Assembly (NCBI GenBank): GCA_963930645.1
Contig: OZ005652.1
Coordinates: 318,864,244-318,928,243 of the forward strand
From: Salticus scenicus
Lineage: Eukaryota; Arthropoda; Arachnida; Araneae; Salticidae
Reading direction: 5' to 3'
Length of the DNA stretch: 64,000 nt
Of this stretch, positions 26,121 through 38,135 are shown in pieces; the first letter of the stretch is position 1, and every line of letters begins with the position of its first letter. Position numbers and translations under genes: made by a program. A model generated the notes under the pieces. It made no database searches. It was not told where the DNA came from and saw nothing but the letters and a program-made list of their open reading frames with translations.

Positions 26121-27327
26121 ATTTCTTGCGGTTCCTTCTTTACTCTTTAAAATTTAGCTGTAGACAATTTTAAAGTTATATAAAACATGCAAATACTTGT
26201 ACATAAATTAATTAATTTATGAGAGGAAAAAGACTTTTGTTTTTCTAAATAAGGCTAATAATGATCAATATTAACTATTAGTATACTGATTCCATTTATT
26301 AACATTTCAGATATTATAACAACCTGGTTAAAATAATGTATTTGTTGAATTTCTATATGGATACTTTGCGCCGAAAACAAAGTATTTATACAAAATACAA
26401 TATATAGCAAGCTTGAAGACTGCAAACATTGAGGTTATTAAAATCTTAAGAGGGAGCTTTAAAATTGAAAAAATAAGAAAATTCCCTAAAATAGTCCGTA
26501 ATGTTATTATTACGCAAATATATATATATATATATATATATATTTCTAAAAGACAATATAATTTTAGAAAATACTTTAGGAATTTTTACTGATACTCCTG
26601 TTATCAGTATCTGTAGCGAAAGCAGACACAAAAATAGATATTTATCGACATTAATCAATTTTCAATAAATGCCAGATCAGAGTAATAAAATATACCAAAT
26701 CTTGAATTTTCCTCTTTTAATGTTATTGTGTAAATTTAAGCTTTACGAATCAGTTTTTAAAAATATCTTTCAAAATTGATACAAAATATCAATACTTGTA
26801 GAAATTTTCATCATGCTTCATTTATTTCCTTAGTAACAAAAGTTTTGCAAATTACCCGTTATCTCCTTGCGTATTTCTCGCGCCTCTTATTTTTGAAAGA
26901 TATTTTGAAAGCGAATAAAATCATTTAATTTGAGCATAATATATTGAAATATATTGAATAATGAAATAAAATTGCGTAATAAATCTGGTCGCACTTGTCT
27001 GGTTGATTTTTCAAGAAAGGCTGGTTATTCTAAAGGACATTTTTATAAAGATTTATTTTTGTAAAGAGGGGGGGGGGACACTTTTATATATATATGTCTC
27101 AAAATAAGGGCAAGTGATACGCAGAAACAAATATGATGTTTAAAATTTCATAACTTTTTAACTAATATATTTTAAATCAATAAAGAATTTTATAACACAA
27201 AATATATGCAAACATGAAAGAAAAATACATATACATATGCATTCTTATTATTAATGATGAAAACTCTACTATAAAAAGCTGAAATTTTCTCTCTTAACTA
27301 GTACATCGCGTAATAAAATAAAATAAT

Positions 27328-27358
<31 letters not shown>

Positions 27359-28142
27359 CTGAATTGTTTCTTTGTAAATAATTTCAAACTTTAAATGCTT
27401 TTTATATATTTTAACAATACATATCAATTTCGTTTCAATAATAATTTCTATTTCATACTGCAATGTATACAAGACCTTTTACTGACATTTGCCGAATGGC
27501 ACTTTTTAAATATTCCTTTTTAATTTTGCTGAATAACACTAAACCGTTTTATTTTTCTTTATAACATCAATGATTCTTTCTATATAAGTTGTTAATTACA
27601 AAATCTTAAATGCACATAAAAGAATTACATTATTTTTCAATATGATTGTCTTTTTCTCCGTGCCACTCAATATTGAATTTCGTTATGCTAACACATTCTT
27701 TTTTAGAAGATATATTATATATAGATAAAAGCAACAGACATTAACAAACATATCGTATCTAACACTTATTAGTTTATACAAAAATGATTGTAAATAATTA
27801 TAGAATATTTCTACGATGAAGAAAAGGCCTCTTATTTTTTAAAGCAGAAAACTTACTAAAATATTCATATATATATAATAAAAAAATATTAAATGCGTTT
27901 ATAAACACAAAAAACATACATTAATAATTACTTAAAAGTATTTTATTAACTACACATCTATACAGTAAACAAATATATACATATATCGTTGTCATTATTG
28001 TTATAAATATTATTCTCCCTTTAAAAGGCTTCATTATAAAGTCAACAATATATTTCATTTATTCCGTTTCTATGCTTTTTTTATTTTGGTTTTTATAAGT
28101 CATCTTAAAACTCTAATACCAATTTATGTAATAATGAAATTA

Positions 28143-28185
<43 letters not shown>

Positions 28186-28214
28186 GTATTATTTGTCCGA
28201 ACTTGTAATTATTT
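26121..28214. other. Intronic stretch without recognisable genes
   Basis: Very AT-rich with AT and poly-A tracts. No elements with definable ends were seen. Confidence 0.55.
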
Positions 28215-28360
28215 ATTTAAACTTGAAAAACTTCTTCACACACTATAAAATTAATGGAAGCACTAATCTTTGCACCTGAAGAAGAAAGGCCATGTTCCTT
28301 CGAAACCGGTAGTGCTTCCATTAATTTTATGGTGTGTGAAGAAGTTTTTCAAGTTTAAAT
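28215..28360. repeat. Fold-back element with hammerhead-like central core
   Basis: Two 51-bp arms (28215-28265, 28310-28360) are inverted with very few mismatches (aacttgaaaaacttcttcac, attaatggaagcacta). The 44-bp centre holds gcacCTGAAGA (28272-28282), a short stem and CGAAAC (28301-28306), the order of conserved blocks in hammerhead ribozymes. Confidence 0.75.
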
Positions 28361-28401
28361 ATTGATTGCACACTTGTTCTTTAATTTGATATTTTAATTA
28401 T

Positions 28402-28989
28402 ACTGCACTGCAAAAAAAAAATTTCTTCGAGCCCTGATACCATTCTTGCTGATTCTTATGTAAAATATCCTCCCGGATCCGAAAACGACCCCCACTTTTC
28501 CCAATCACCCACCGTTTTCTCGGGACGTCATCCCTCCCCCAATTTGTATCACTGTTCGGTAATTTTATGGCCATGAATTTGATTTGGAAAATGGAAAAGA
28601 AATATTTTAACATTTAAAAATAATAATAATAATAAGATGCATAAATAATAATAATAATAATTAATAAATAAAATATAATAAATGTAATATACAATTTCAG
28701 TGGCAAATCCCACCCCCCAAAATTTTCCCCTTGCTGCAAATATTCATATTTTAGAATTTTTCAACTATGTAGCCCCTCAGAAGGTATTTAACAATTAAAA
28801 TAATCCCCCCCCCCCTACAAATCAAATTTATAACCTTAAAATTATCGAAAAGAAATAAAAAATAAGGAGTCATTTCTAAAAAACGGTGCTTGATAGGGCA
28901 AAATGGGCGTCATATTCGGATTTAGGAGGTCATTTTACAAACGAATTTCCAAAAATGGTGTTGGTGCCGATTTTCATGCAGAGCAGTGT
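28402..28989. mobile_element. Long-TIR element, family D copy 2, internally deleted and inverted
   Basis: Its right half (28690-28989) is the reverse complement of the left half of 23531-24630, including cagtggcaaatcccaccccc, gtagcccctcagaaggtatt and gcagagcagtgtt. Its left half (28402-28600) matches the other end. About 500 bp of the interior present in copy 1 are missing, replaced by a short (aat)n stretch. Confidence 0.75.
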
Positions 28990-29093
28990 TATTTGTTCAT
29001 TTTATAAGATTTTTTAAAAAGATTATTTATTTATTTATTATTTTAAGATTTATAATGCTGCTCTTGAATGAATTTACACATAATTCTTTATAT

Positions 29094-29676
29094 AAAAAGT
29101 AACAAACCACTATAAAAAAACACGTAGATAAACTATTTTTATTAAAAACGACACAAAGCTTTTCGCCATTATAACAATAGCATCATCAGGTGTAATTGCG
29201 TTACATAGAACCAGCAATATATAAAAAAGAGAAGTTCAAACGGTTTAAAGTTACGGTTAAAAAAAAAGTAAGTTACGGTTACAATAAAAAAAAATTTTAT
29301 TTATTTCAATATCATTTTCAGTATTTTTTTTTTTTTTCTTTTTTTTCTTCTTTGAGCACAATGTGTGCCATATTTTATGAAGTGATGCAGCATCCTTGGA
29401 GTTAATAACTTTATTGTACTTGATATTAACTCCAAGGATGCTGCATCACTTCATAAAATATGGCACACGTTGTGCTCATAAAAGAAGAAAAAAAATACTG
29501 AAAATGATATTGAAATTTAAAAAAAATTATTGTAACCGTAACTTAAAATTACTTTAAACCGTTTGAACTTCTCTTTTTTTTATATTGCTGGTTCTATGTA
29601 ACGCAATTACCCCTGATGATGCTATTGTTATAATGGCGAAAAGCTTTGTGTTTTTTAAAGTGGTTTGTTACCTTTT
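29094..29676. repeat. Large palindrome (about 290-bp arms) with a hammerhead-like motif in each arm
   Basis: The arms mirror from aaaagtaacaaaccac (29097) to gtggtttgttac (29660) around a short spacer near 29407-29425. The inner parts are nearly perfect (ttaactccaaggatgctgca; cataaaatatggcacac). Each arm contains CTGATGA, a 7-bp stem, then CGAAAA: on the minus strand at 29161-29189 and on the plus strand at 29613-29642. About 35 bp present in the left arm are missing from the right arm. Confidence 0.85.
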
Positions 29677-30126
29677 ATATATGATATATACACGTGAAAT
29701 GTTTTCTAATTTTAAACTTTTAATAGTTTTTAATCTTAATTACATAATTCTTTGTTTACACTGAAAATTGTAACTATTATTTTTAAACAGCAAACAGAAA
29801 TTACTTGAAAATACTATGTGAGAAATGTGAATAGTTTAAAATTTGTGACCAAAAAGTTCTTACATTTACAGAAGCAAATATTTTTGAGTTACATTTTAAA
29901 ATATAATGTCAACTCAAACATCGTTTTTTTTTTTTTTTTTTTTTTTTTTTGTGGTCATTCCAAAAATACTTGATTAAATTTTATTAAATTTTATTTAATG
30001 ACGCGTGTGAACAAATTGAATTTGCCAGAGCACATAATCTTGCTATATGAACATATATTTCTTAAATGATTTATTTAACTAAAAGTATATTTACTATATG
30101 TGTAAAGGTTGTGGAAATAATGCTTT

Positions 30127-30159
<33 letters not shown>

Positions 30160-30273
30160 CCCTACAATTTTCACGTTACAGATAAATCAGCATATTAAAA
30201 CAAATTTTTCTTTTATCTAATTAAAATGTCGAAAAATATCTTAATTTATATGAAAATGTCTACAGAAATACGT

Positions 30274-30314
<41 letters not shown>

Positions 30315-31139
30315 ATAATGACGATGATGAAAAAAATTAAAAGAGAGAAAGATTAATTTTTAATTTTACCAGAAACATTTAAAACTAAAATTTATTTCAA
30401 TATTTAAAATTCGTTATTTAATGTACAATTTGATTTTTTTTTTTCATTCTTTCTTTCTTTCTTTCTTTATTTTTTATCAATATGTTAATTAACCATTTAA
30501 TGAGTTATTAAAATAAAATACGATATAAAATAATAATAATAATAATAATAATACTGTTAATCACAAATGTTTTATAAAATTTTAAATGAAATCGAAAGTA
30601 TTATATAAAATTACATTATAATTTACTATTTTAATTAGAGATGCAACGGTTATTCGGCCTGTCAGCCGAATATTCGGCTTCGGCCGAATATCAAGTCCAT
30701 TATTCGGCCCAGGCCGAATAATTCTTTAAGAAATGTTTTTATTTATATTTACACAATATAAATAAAAACATTATATTACACAATAAAATTTTTTAATTTT
30801 TTAATTTATATTTGTCATGTATTGTGGAAATTTTATTTGAAATTAACTAATATCCCCTCCCCCCCCCCCCCCAAAAAAAAAAAAAAAAACTTTCATACCT
30901 TGAATGAATTTCATCATACCATTTTAATGTAAGAATCATGTAAAAACTTTTATGCTATATTAATAAGTGCAAAACATATCTGTAGTAAGCTAACATAATC
31001 TGTTAAATTAAAAATTAATCTATTCAAAATTGTCCCAACTGATCCATACAAGCAAATTCTGATTTTTTTTCAAAGCATAATGAAAAAATTTAATATTTAT
31101 CCTTCGTTATTTAATAATAATAAAAAAAAATCCTTCCAG

Positions 31140-31770
31140 TGATATTTTTAATTATTGGGGGAGGGGGACAAAAAATTAGAAATTGAGTTATGCCGTTCAA
31201 AATTGGTATACATAGGTTTTGGGAGCCTAAAAGTCGAATGAGGATATTTTCGAAAGTGTAAAATTATTAGGGGGGGGGGAGGGGGGGACAAAAAATTAGA
31301 AATTGAGCTAAACCATTCTAAATTGGTATTTATATGTTTTGGTGGCCTATGAGTCGAATAAGGATATTTTAGAAAATGTAAAATTATTAGGCAGAGGGGC
31401 AGGAAGGGCAAAAAATTAGAAATTGAATTAGACCGTTCAAAATAAATATGTAAAGGTTTTGGTGGCCTAAGAGTCGTATGAGGATATTTTAGAAAGTGTA
31501 AAATTATTATTCTAAAAAATTATTATTAAATTATTATTTTGCCCCCCCCCTTTCGAGGGGGGGGGCAAAAACATAGAAATTGAGTTAGACCATTCAAAAC
31601 TGGTATATATAGGTTTTGGGTCCTACAATTGAAGGAGGATATTTTCGAAAGTGCTACATTATTAACATTAAGGGGAGCGGAAAGAGGGACTAGGGGTACC
31701 AAAAAATAGAAATTGAGTTAGACTGTTCAGAAATTGGTATATGTAGGTTAATTAGGAGGGGCGGGGAATA
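31140..31770. repeat. Minisatellite of about 118-bp units with poly-G cores
   Basis: Five to six degenerate units follow one another. Each contains a G-run (up to 9 G, once inverted as CCCCCCCCCC/GGGGGGGGG at 31542-31565), then caaaaaattagaaattgag, tta-acc-ttcaaaattggtat, aggttttgg-gcctaa and aggatattttagaaagtgta. Unit starts are near 31152, 31264, 31383 and 31500, with less regular units after that. It sits inside the hAT element. Confidence 0.8.
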
Positions 31771-31972
31771 AATATGTGTATCCCTTAATCTGTGCACACG
31801 CAGTGTGCATGGGTCACCGCTGCCAACGGCAATGGGAACCCGGTGTAAGTTTTTACTCGATCAAAATTTTTTTTTTCTATGAGCTAGAATATGGAATTTT
31901 GAGAATTCATTCATTATAGTGATTCATTTAAAAATAGTGACCCGCTAGTGGGCGAAGCTCACTAGTATCTAT
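31770..31972. repeat. Dispersed repeat end with terminal hairpin (ctagtgggcgaagctcactag)
   Basis: The segment runs from a GC-rich patch (tgggtcaccgctgccaacgg, 31811-31830) to a hairpin at 31946-31966 (CTAGTGGGC / GCTCACTAG). An inverted related end starts at 41211 (cactagtatcgcccagtgg). The hairpin followed by a CTAGT end resembles a Helitron 3' end, and the same kind of end is seen on some non-LTR-derived repeats. Class uncertain. Confidence 0.45.
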
Positions 31973-32301
31973 TAAAATATGACTAGACAATACCTCATAA
32001 GAAACTTGCAAAGAATTATTATTGAGGCAATTTTTAAGCCGAACATAGCCGAATATTTTTTTCAGAATCAAATAATGGCTTTAAAAATAAAAAAAATGTA
32101 TAAAAATAACTTTTAAAAAAGAAAATAATACATTTTAGTTATGAAATGTACAAGAATTGTGCATATAGTGCATACTATACTATGTTTTTAGACAAAAATG
32201 AGTTCATTATTCGGCGGCCGAATATTCGGCTGTAATTTGGCCGATTAATTGGTATTCGGTTATTCGGCCAAACCATTGTTCGTTGCATCTCTAATTTTAA
32301 T

Positions 32302-34963
32302 TTTACCTGAAATAAAATAATGTTACAATAAAATTCAAGATATAAACAATTAAACTCTTCTGCTCCCATATCTTCTCAAAATTCAACTAGTTTCAAAAGT
32401 AATGATTATAAAGCATTCTTCTTCAAATAGTAATATATAATCACACAAAATAGAAAAATTGACCACTTTCCTGCATTTATAGAGATTACACGTTAATTTT
32501 GCTACGTGCTTTATAAATTTTATAATAATTACTTTTGTGACGCTAATCCGAATAACGTTTAAAATGCTTTAAACTTTAAAATCAAATTCTTACTTTAAGT
32601 AAGTTTATACTGCAGTTTTAAAAGATATATTTTCTTCTACTTCAACAAAGCTTGTAAACAAAATAAAAGTGTTAAAATGTAAGAAATTTCAATGCACTGT
32701 AAAGTAATATCATTCTATAACATTTATATCTATTATCATATGGAGAGACGTATCTCATGGATGGGATATTAAGGATGATAACGTATTTTAAAAGTTATAA
32801 TGAATTGATATTAATATTTAAAAGTTACAATGATAAATAAATGAAAAAAGTTTAAAAGAATAGCTAGAATTAAATAGACATATATATATCACAATCTAAA
32901 TTTCAATAAGGAAAAAACCATCATATGTAATATTGTACATAGATTTGTTATAGAGTATTTATTGGTTAGAGTCTTTCCACTTTGTGAGTTTTAAAGGGAT
33001 AGTAAACGTTATAAATAAATAAATATATATTAATTACTGTTTTTGAATTATTAAATTTTGCATGCATTTGCATTGGGATGTGTCAATAGTAAGTATATTA
33101 AAATTTCTCAGAAAATATATAAATTTAAAAACATACATAATGCTCCATGTTAACTAATTTTATCATGTTTTTATTAACGTCTATTCTTGTTTGTTTGTTT
33201 GTCCGGTACAAATCTTGCAATCGAATTTTAACTAACTTGAAACTTTTACAATAGCTCAGAACCCGATGACAACACAATTCTTCAAAGTCCGATTTTCGAA
33301 TTTTTGGTTAGTTTTCTTATAATTAATTAAAATATGAAAATAATATAACATCCTAATAGCGTTAAAATAGCCATTAAAATATTAGCTATAATATAATTGT
33401 TGAAAAAAAAAAAAAAAAAAAAAATACGAGTTCATTTTCTTGCGACATAAAAATAAATACATTTAATTAAACGTGAAAATTAAAAAATTATAAAAAGTTA
33501 AATTATGCACCTCACAAAAATTGACGTCATCATCACTTTAAAATTTTTATGCACATTGATAAGAACTCTACGATTCATCAGAAAATTTAAAACATGGTAT
33601 ATAAAAAGTTTTTTTTTTTTTTTTTTTTTTATCTTATAATTATGTAATTCTGTTCCCCCCTTGATATTACATTATTATTGTTTAACAATATATTCTGAAC
33701 TTACATGGGGGACATTACTTTGTGGATTCATTGATATGTTAATTCTTTAAACACATTTTTTTTTATGTTTGACTATTAAAAATTTGTATTAAATTTCAGC
33801 TTTCAAATATAAAAATATTTTTAAAAAATTAACTTATCAATCAATCACAAATACTTAAACATGCTTAGAATGTATTGTTAAAAATAATGTAAATTCCAGG
33901 GGGGGGGGGATTAAAAACTAATTTATGAAACATTTTAAAGGTTTTCAAAATAATGATGAAAATAATAATAATAATAATAATAAAATATAAATAAATATTT
34001 TTTTTTATTTATTATTATTGTTATTATTTTAATTTAAATAATTTTCGTGATATTTTATTACACTTAATATTGTAAAGTTTCAAACTCTAAGGCAGTTTTT
34101 ACGAAAAAAGTTAATATTATTATAAATTTATACGTCAACCATCCCATTAATTTTTACTGAGAAAAAAAAAAAAAAAAAAAAAAGAGATAATGATATAATA
34201 AAACAACAGAAGAATAATTCATGTTATAATCACATAAGCGTACTTAAGATAAAAAATTATCTAGATGACATGACATATATTACTGCTTTTCAAAAAACTT
34301 ACTACGCAAAATGTATAATTTAGAAAAGAGCATTAAAGAGCATTTTATATCAGGTTTTACAAAACAGTTACTTATTATATGTATATATATATATATACTT
34401 TTAATATAAAAATTATATTAATAAGAAAGCTTTTAAAAATTACGAAGTTACATTTAATATAAGTTTTTAGTGCAGTAATATACTGATATGGATTTAAAAA
34501 ATTATAACGAAAAAGATCATTTATAGAAAAGTGGAAGAAATAACGAATATTATAAATATATATGTATATTAATATATAATAATTAACTATAATATATAAA
34601 ATTTAATATTATTTTTGTTGAAAGTTTGTACTTAAAGAAAATACACTTTGGTAATATTACTTTTAAGTAGACTTGTTTCTCTTGCTTCCTTTATAGAAAG
34701 TTATTATTACTCTGTAATAACACATAATAAATAAAAAAAGGGCATAAAATATAAAAACCTATTTAAGAGCATTTCTAGTTTAAATTTGGAAGCACACTGA
34801 CATTTTAAAACTAGACAGGATAAATGAAAAAAATATATAAAAAATGAGAAACGCCATGAAAATATCACAAACTGAAACACATTAAAAAATATTTACAGTA
34901 AAATAAATAATGACATTAATCACAACATTTAAATACTTATAACAAATGTTAGAATTTTTAACA
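32302..34963. other. Noncoding region 3' of CNNM
   Basis: AT-rich with homopolymers and (AAT)n (33961-33983). It should contain the CNNM 3' UTR and polyadenylation site on the minus strand (several tttatt, i.e. aataaa, candidates, for example near 34900), but no single site can be chosen. Confidence 0.5.
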
Positions 34964-37426
34964 TTACTCTAACTCTATGGCATCTCCTGGAATGTCAGAC
35001 AATGAACCACGAGAATTATGACTAGAACAAGTTTTCGATCCTGTTCGGGAATCAGATTCAAGTTTGTGTTGTCTTTCCATAATAGTTGCTCTATAAGCAG
35101 AAAGGTACACAGCATAATGAACCTTCATATACAGGGTTTCACCTATGGCTTCTACTGTGTAATCAGGTACAAAAACTTTAAAGGAAGTACTCTTGTCGGG
35201 ACTCATGCCTGAAACATTCAACGATGATTCGGTGATATTCATTGTAATAGCAGGCAATCCAAAATATGTGAAAGGACCGCTTTCAAACACTAAATTTTCG
35301 CGTCCTACAGTCACATGACATCTTCCTTCAAGAATGAGAATGAAATAATCAGCTGCCTTACCTGATTGGTAAAGTATAGTCGAAGTTAGGATATCACCAG
35401 CACCTTTGTTGGATTTAAAGAATATGTCTTGAGACATTAGCTTTTTTAGAACTGACTCTGATAAGTAATCTTTCTTAAAAGGTTCAACAGAGGTTGACAG
35501 AAATTGGTAAGTTGCAAGTGCCATTTGAGGAGAGACGGTTGCAGACTTTTTATCCCCAGCCACAAATCTGGCAAATTCAGAAAAGTCTTGTTTGATTTGA
35601 GATTCCTTTCGAACACGCTTCCTTCTGTTATCTGTAAGTACGTCTGTTTCGTCGATTATCTCTGACTGTATTATCTCTTCAATTACATCTTCTAACGTAA
35701 CTATGCCAAGTAATTCATAAAAAGGGTCGACATCTTCATCACTTATAACACGTCCAACGAACGCAAGATGGGATCTACCTTTTTTGAATTCATTCAACAT
35801 GACATCTAAAGTTGTGTCTTCATAAACGTAATTAACAGGGTGGTTGTAGAATTCAACCAAAGTCTTTAGATGCGTATTAGTATCGGGATCCACAAAAGCC
35901 AAATCCTTGATATTTAGCAGTGCAACAACGTTATTTCTATCGCCATCATAGACGGGTATTCTAGAATATCCTCGTTTAATTATTTCTGATACAGTTTCGA
36001 AATTCAAGACTGAGTCAAGAGGAACCATGAACACATCACTAATTTTCGTCATGACATCCGCTACTGTCTTTTTCGTCAATTCTAAAGCCCCCGAAATTAT
36101 ATCAACTTCTTCGGTATGCAAATCATTATAATCTTGGGTCACGCGTATAAACTCCATTAACCTCTTTCTGTTATATACATTTCTTATTTCTTCACCTAAA
36201 ACAAAGTCGAGAATTCTGCTGATAGGATACGAAAGGGGAAAAGTAAGTAACATGAATAGTTTTGTCACCCATAACGTCCTAGCACCTATCGCTAGTCCGT
36301 GACGAGAACAAATAGCCTGAGGAATAATTTCACCGAAAATTACGATTCCAAATGTTGACAAAATAACTGCAATCATGCCAGATGTTAAATCATCGAGAAG
36401 TATTGTTAAGGTATTATTAACTAATACATTACCTAATAATAAAGAACACAGCAAATAATTGCTTTTTTTACGTATAGGGTATATTTTACGGGCATGTTTC
36501 TTTTCAGCATCAGAACCACATTTTTCTAGCACCAATAATTCTGTACATTCAAGAGACATTAATCCTAGATTCAGCCCACTGAATAATCCGGATAACAAAA
36601 GGAGAAAACATAATATAAGCGCTTGAAGACCAATAGGCAATATTCGGCCAAAACATCGGAGGGAGATCCAAGGTTCGCTTCCCTGATGAATCCACTGACT
36701 TATTAACTGGTTCTCTTCTCTTATACAAAAATAGTAGTGACCACCGTTACTTAAAACTGGTAATGATATGTGTAATTTTACAATGTTATTGGACTTGAGA
36801 TTTTCACTGGATAATGATATCACTTTGATTACAGGTAAATTATCACATCTGCTTCCTTTACTCTTAGGAACTGTTGTTAATGCTATCTCAGTACCAATTG
36901 AAAAATCTGTTCCAAATAATAACAATGCAACGTTCGAGTTTGCTGGAATTTCTGTAACATCTTCGGATGTGTCAACTCGATCGCCAACCACTTTAATACC
37001 CAGCAGAGAAGATCTTTTTTTACAGGAACGTACACGAATCTCTTCTGAATCAGTAATTTCACCTTTTCGGCGGCTTTGAATACAAACAAATCGTGATAAT
37101 GCATTTTTCTGGTACAAAGAATTGTGAAGATCAATATTTATCACCGATTCATTCAATTGAAAAGCTAGAGATTCACTCAAATCGATATAATCACGTTCCG
37201 ATGAACTATCGAAATTTAACTTTGGTTTGAAGTCAACGAAAACGCCGAAACTTAAATCAATGTTTTCTAAATAAACGGAAAATTTGGAATAATTTCCGCT
37301 TGAAATATTCGTCGAATTAGGGTCAAAGGATTGAATTATATTACTCTCGATTTTCTGAAAGCAACAAATATTTATAAATAGAGCAAATGTAGCACTAATC
37401 CCAGAAATTGTAAGGCACCGGCACAT
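34964..37426 (-). CDS. CNNM/ACDP-family metal (Mg2+) transport mediator, intronless
   Basis: This 820-residue protein belongs to the CNNM (cyclin M, ancient conserved domain protein; uex in Drosophila) family, plasma-membrane proteins implicated in magnesium efflux and homeostasis. Domains in order: a hydrophobic signal-like N terminus (about 1-25); an extracellular domain (about 30-255) with Asn-X-Ser/Thr sites and a typical YYFCIR...WIHQG segment; the DUF21 membrane domain (about 262-440) with SGLFSGLNLGLMSL, LLGNVLVNNTLT and FGEIIPQAICSRHGL; a CBS pair (about 450-600) with YSRIPVYDGDRNNVVALL and ELLGIVTLEDVIEEII; and a cyclic-nucleotide-binding-homology domain (about 635-775) with LYQSGKAADYFILILEG and FESGPFTYFG. 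Length is normal for the family. No frameshift or stop interrupts it, and the start gives a plausible signal peptide. Animal CNNM genes usually have introns, so a single-exon copy in the RUNX intron suggests a retrogene. A poly(A) scar was not identified. Promoter-like sequence lies about 275-305 bp upstream of the start. Confidence 0.95.
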   Translation of the reverse strand: MCRCLTISGISATFALFINICCFQKIESNIIQSFDPNSTNISSGNYSKFSVYLENIDLSFGVFVDFKPKLNFDSSSERDYIDLSESLAFQLNESVINIDLHNSLYQKNALSRFVCIQSRRKGEITDSEEIRVRSCKKRSSLLGIKVVGDRVDTSEDVTEIPANSNVALLLFGTDFSIGTEIALTTVPKSKGSRCDNLPVIKVISLSSENLKSNNIVKLHISLPVLSNGGHYYFCIREENQLISQWIHQGSEPWISLRCFGRILPIGLQALILCFLLLLSGLFSGLNLGLMSLECTELLVLEKCGSDAEKKHARKIYPIRKKSNYLLCSLLLGNVLVNNTLTILLDDLTSGMIAVILSTFGIVIFGEIIPQAICSRHGLAIGARTLWVTKLFMLLTFPLSYPISRILDFVLGEEIRNVYNRKRLMEFIRVTQDYNDLHTEEVDIISGALELTKKTVADVMTKISDVFMVPLDSVLNFETVSEIIKRGYSRIPVYDGDRNNVVALLNIKDLAFVDPDTNTHLKTLVEFYNHPVNYVYEDTTLDVMLNEFKKGRSHLAFVGRVISDEDVDPFYELLGIVTLEDVIEEIIQSEIIDETDVLTDNRRKRVRKESQIKQDFSEFARFVAGDKKSATVSPQMALATYQFLSTSVEPFKKDYLSESVLKKLMSQDIFFKSNKGAGDILTSTILYQSGKAADYFILILEGRCHVTVGRENLVFESGPFTYFGLPAITMNITESSLNVSGMSPDKSTSFKVFVPDYTVEAIGETLYMKVHYAVYLSAYRATIMERQHKLESDSRTGSKTCSSHNSRGSLSDIPGDAIELE

Positions 37427-37699
37427 GTCAAACGTCTAAAATCAATAATGGTAAACTTTCCACACACAGCTTAGAAAATTCAACATTGAATTTTACTTTC
37501 ATGAAATAAAATATCTTTTATATAAATTCAATAATTTTATGTAAAATATTTAACTTTAGATGTTTATGAAAATAAAAGTTTGGAGAGCATAATATGTATA
37601 CATCCTACTTTACGGAAGAAATACTACAAAATCAATTTTTAGGTGACCAACATTATTTAATATAACTATTGATAGATGGCGTAACCATGCAGTGGCTTT

Positions 37700-37732
37700 T
37701 AGGGACCCTATATAGAGAGAGACTGGACATTG
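37700..37732 (-). promoter_or_regulatory. TATA-containing promoter-like sequence upstream of CNNM
   Basis: On the minus strand this reads a pyrimidine stretch, then CTCTATATAGGGTCCCTA, about 275-305 bp before the CNNM start codon and in the correct orientation. A GC-rich segment containing GGCGCGCC (37731-37738) and a GGCACTAAAATGG motif lie just upstream. The same 33 bp occur identically and inverted at 39411-39443. The promoter role is inferred from position and the TATATA box; it may instead be a repeat end. Confidence 0.4.
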
Positions 37733-38135
37733 GCGCGCCGGCTTTTTGACGAAATTCTCCATTTTAGTGCCAGTTGCTCCATTGCTTATCATTACGCTGA
37801 GAAGAAATTTCGATTATTTTACGTCATAATCGAAAAAGAACTTATTTATTACATTTTTACTTTGTTGGAAGATAAATTGCTTTAATTTTAGAATACTTTT
37901 AAAAGATAAAAATGCATAATTATTTATTTTATATCATGCTTTAAATACTTTGAATTCTCTTATTGTATGCTGTTTTACGTATTTATTTCCTAAATATGAG
38001 ATTAATTACATTATTTATTTTCTAGCTATTAGTTTTTAAGTACTGTTTTCCAATATATTTAATATGTTAGATCTCAATGTATTTTTCTGATATACTTTAA
38101 AATACATATTTAAAATAACTATATAAAAAGATATT

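Larger units (their letters stand above)
30636..32293. mobile_element. Non-autonomous hAT element with ATTCGGC motif arrays
   Basis: Termini tagagatgcaacgg and cgttgcatctcta are inverted repeats typical of hAT elements, flanked by a perfect 8-bp duplication ATTTTAAT (30628-30635 and 32294-32301). Both subterminal regions (30651-30722 and 32206-32270) are packed with GGCCGAATA/ATTCGGC motifs in both orientations, likely transposase-binding sites. No transposase is encoded. The interior hosts later material: a G-rich minisatellite (31140-31770) and a dispersed repeat end (31770-31970). Confidence 0.92.

Noticed and set aside
31946..31972. Definite Helitron 3' end
   Set aside because: Hairpin plus CTAGT fits, but no 5' TC end or replication-helicase gene was found.
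35018..37134. Other frames over the CNNM gene
   Set aside because: Shadow frames; the 820-codon minus-strand frame has full domain support.
37610..37792. 60-codon minus-strand frame upstream of CNNM
   Set aside because: Overlaps the inverted promoter-like repeat and ends before the CNNM start; could be an upstream ORF but has no support.
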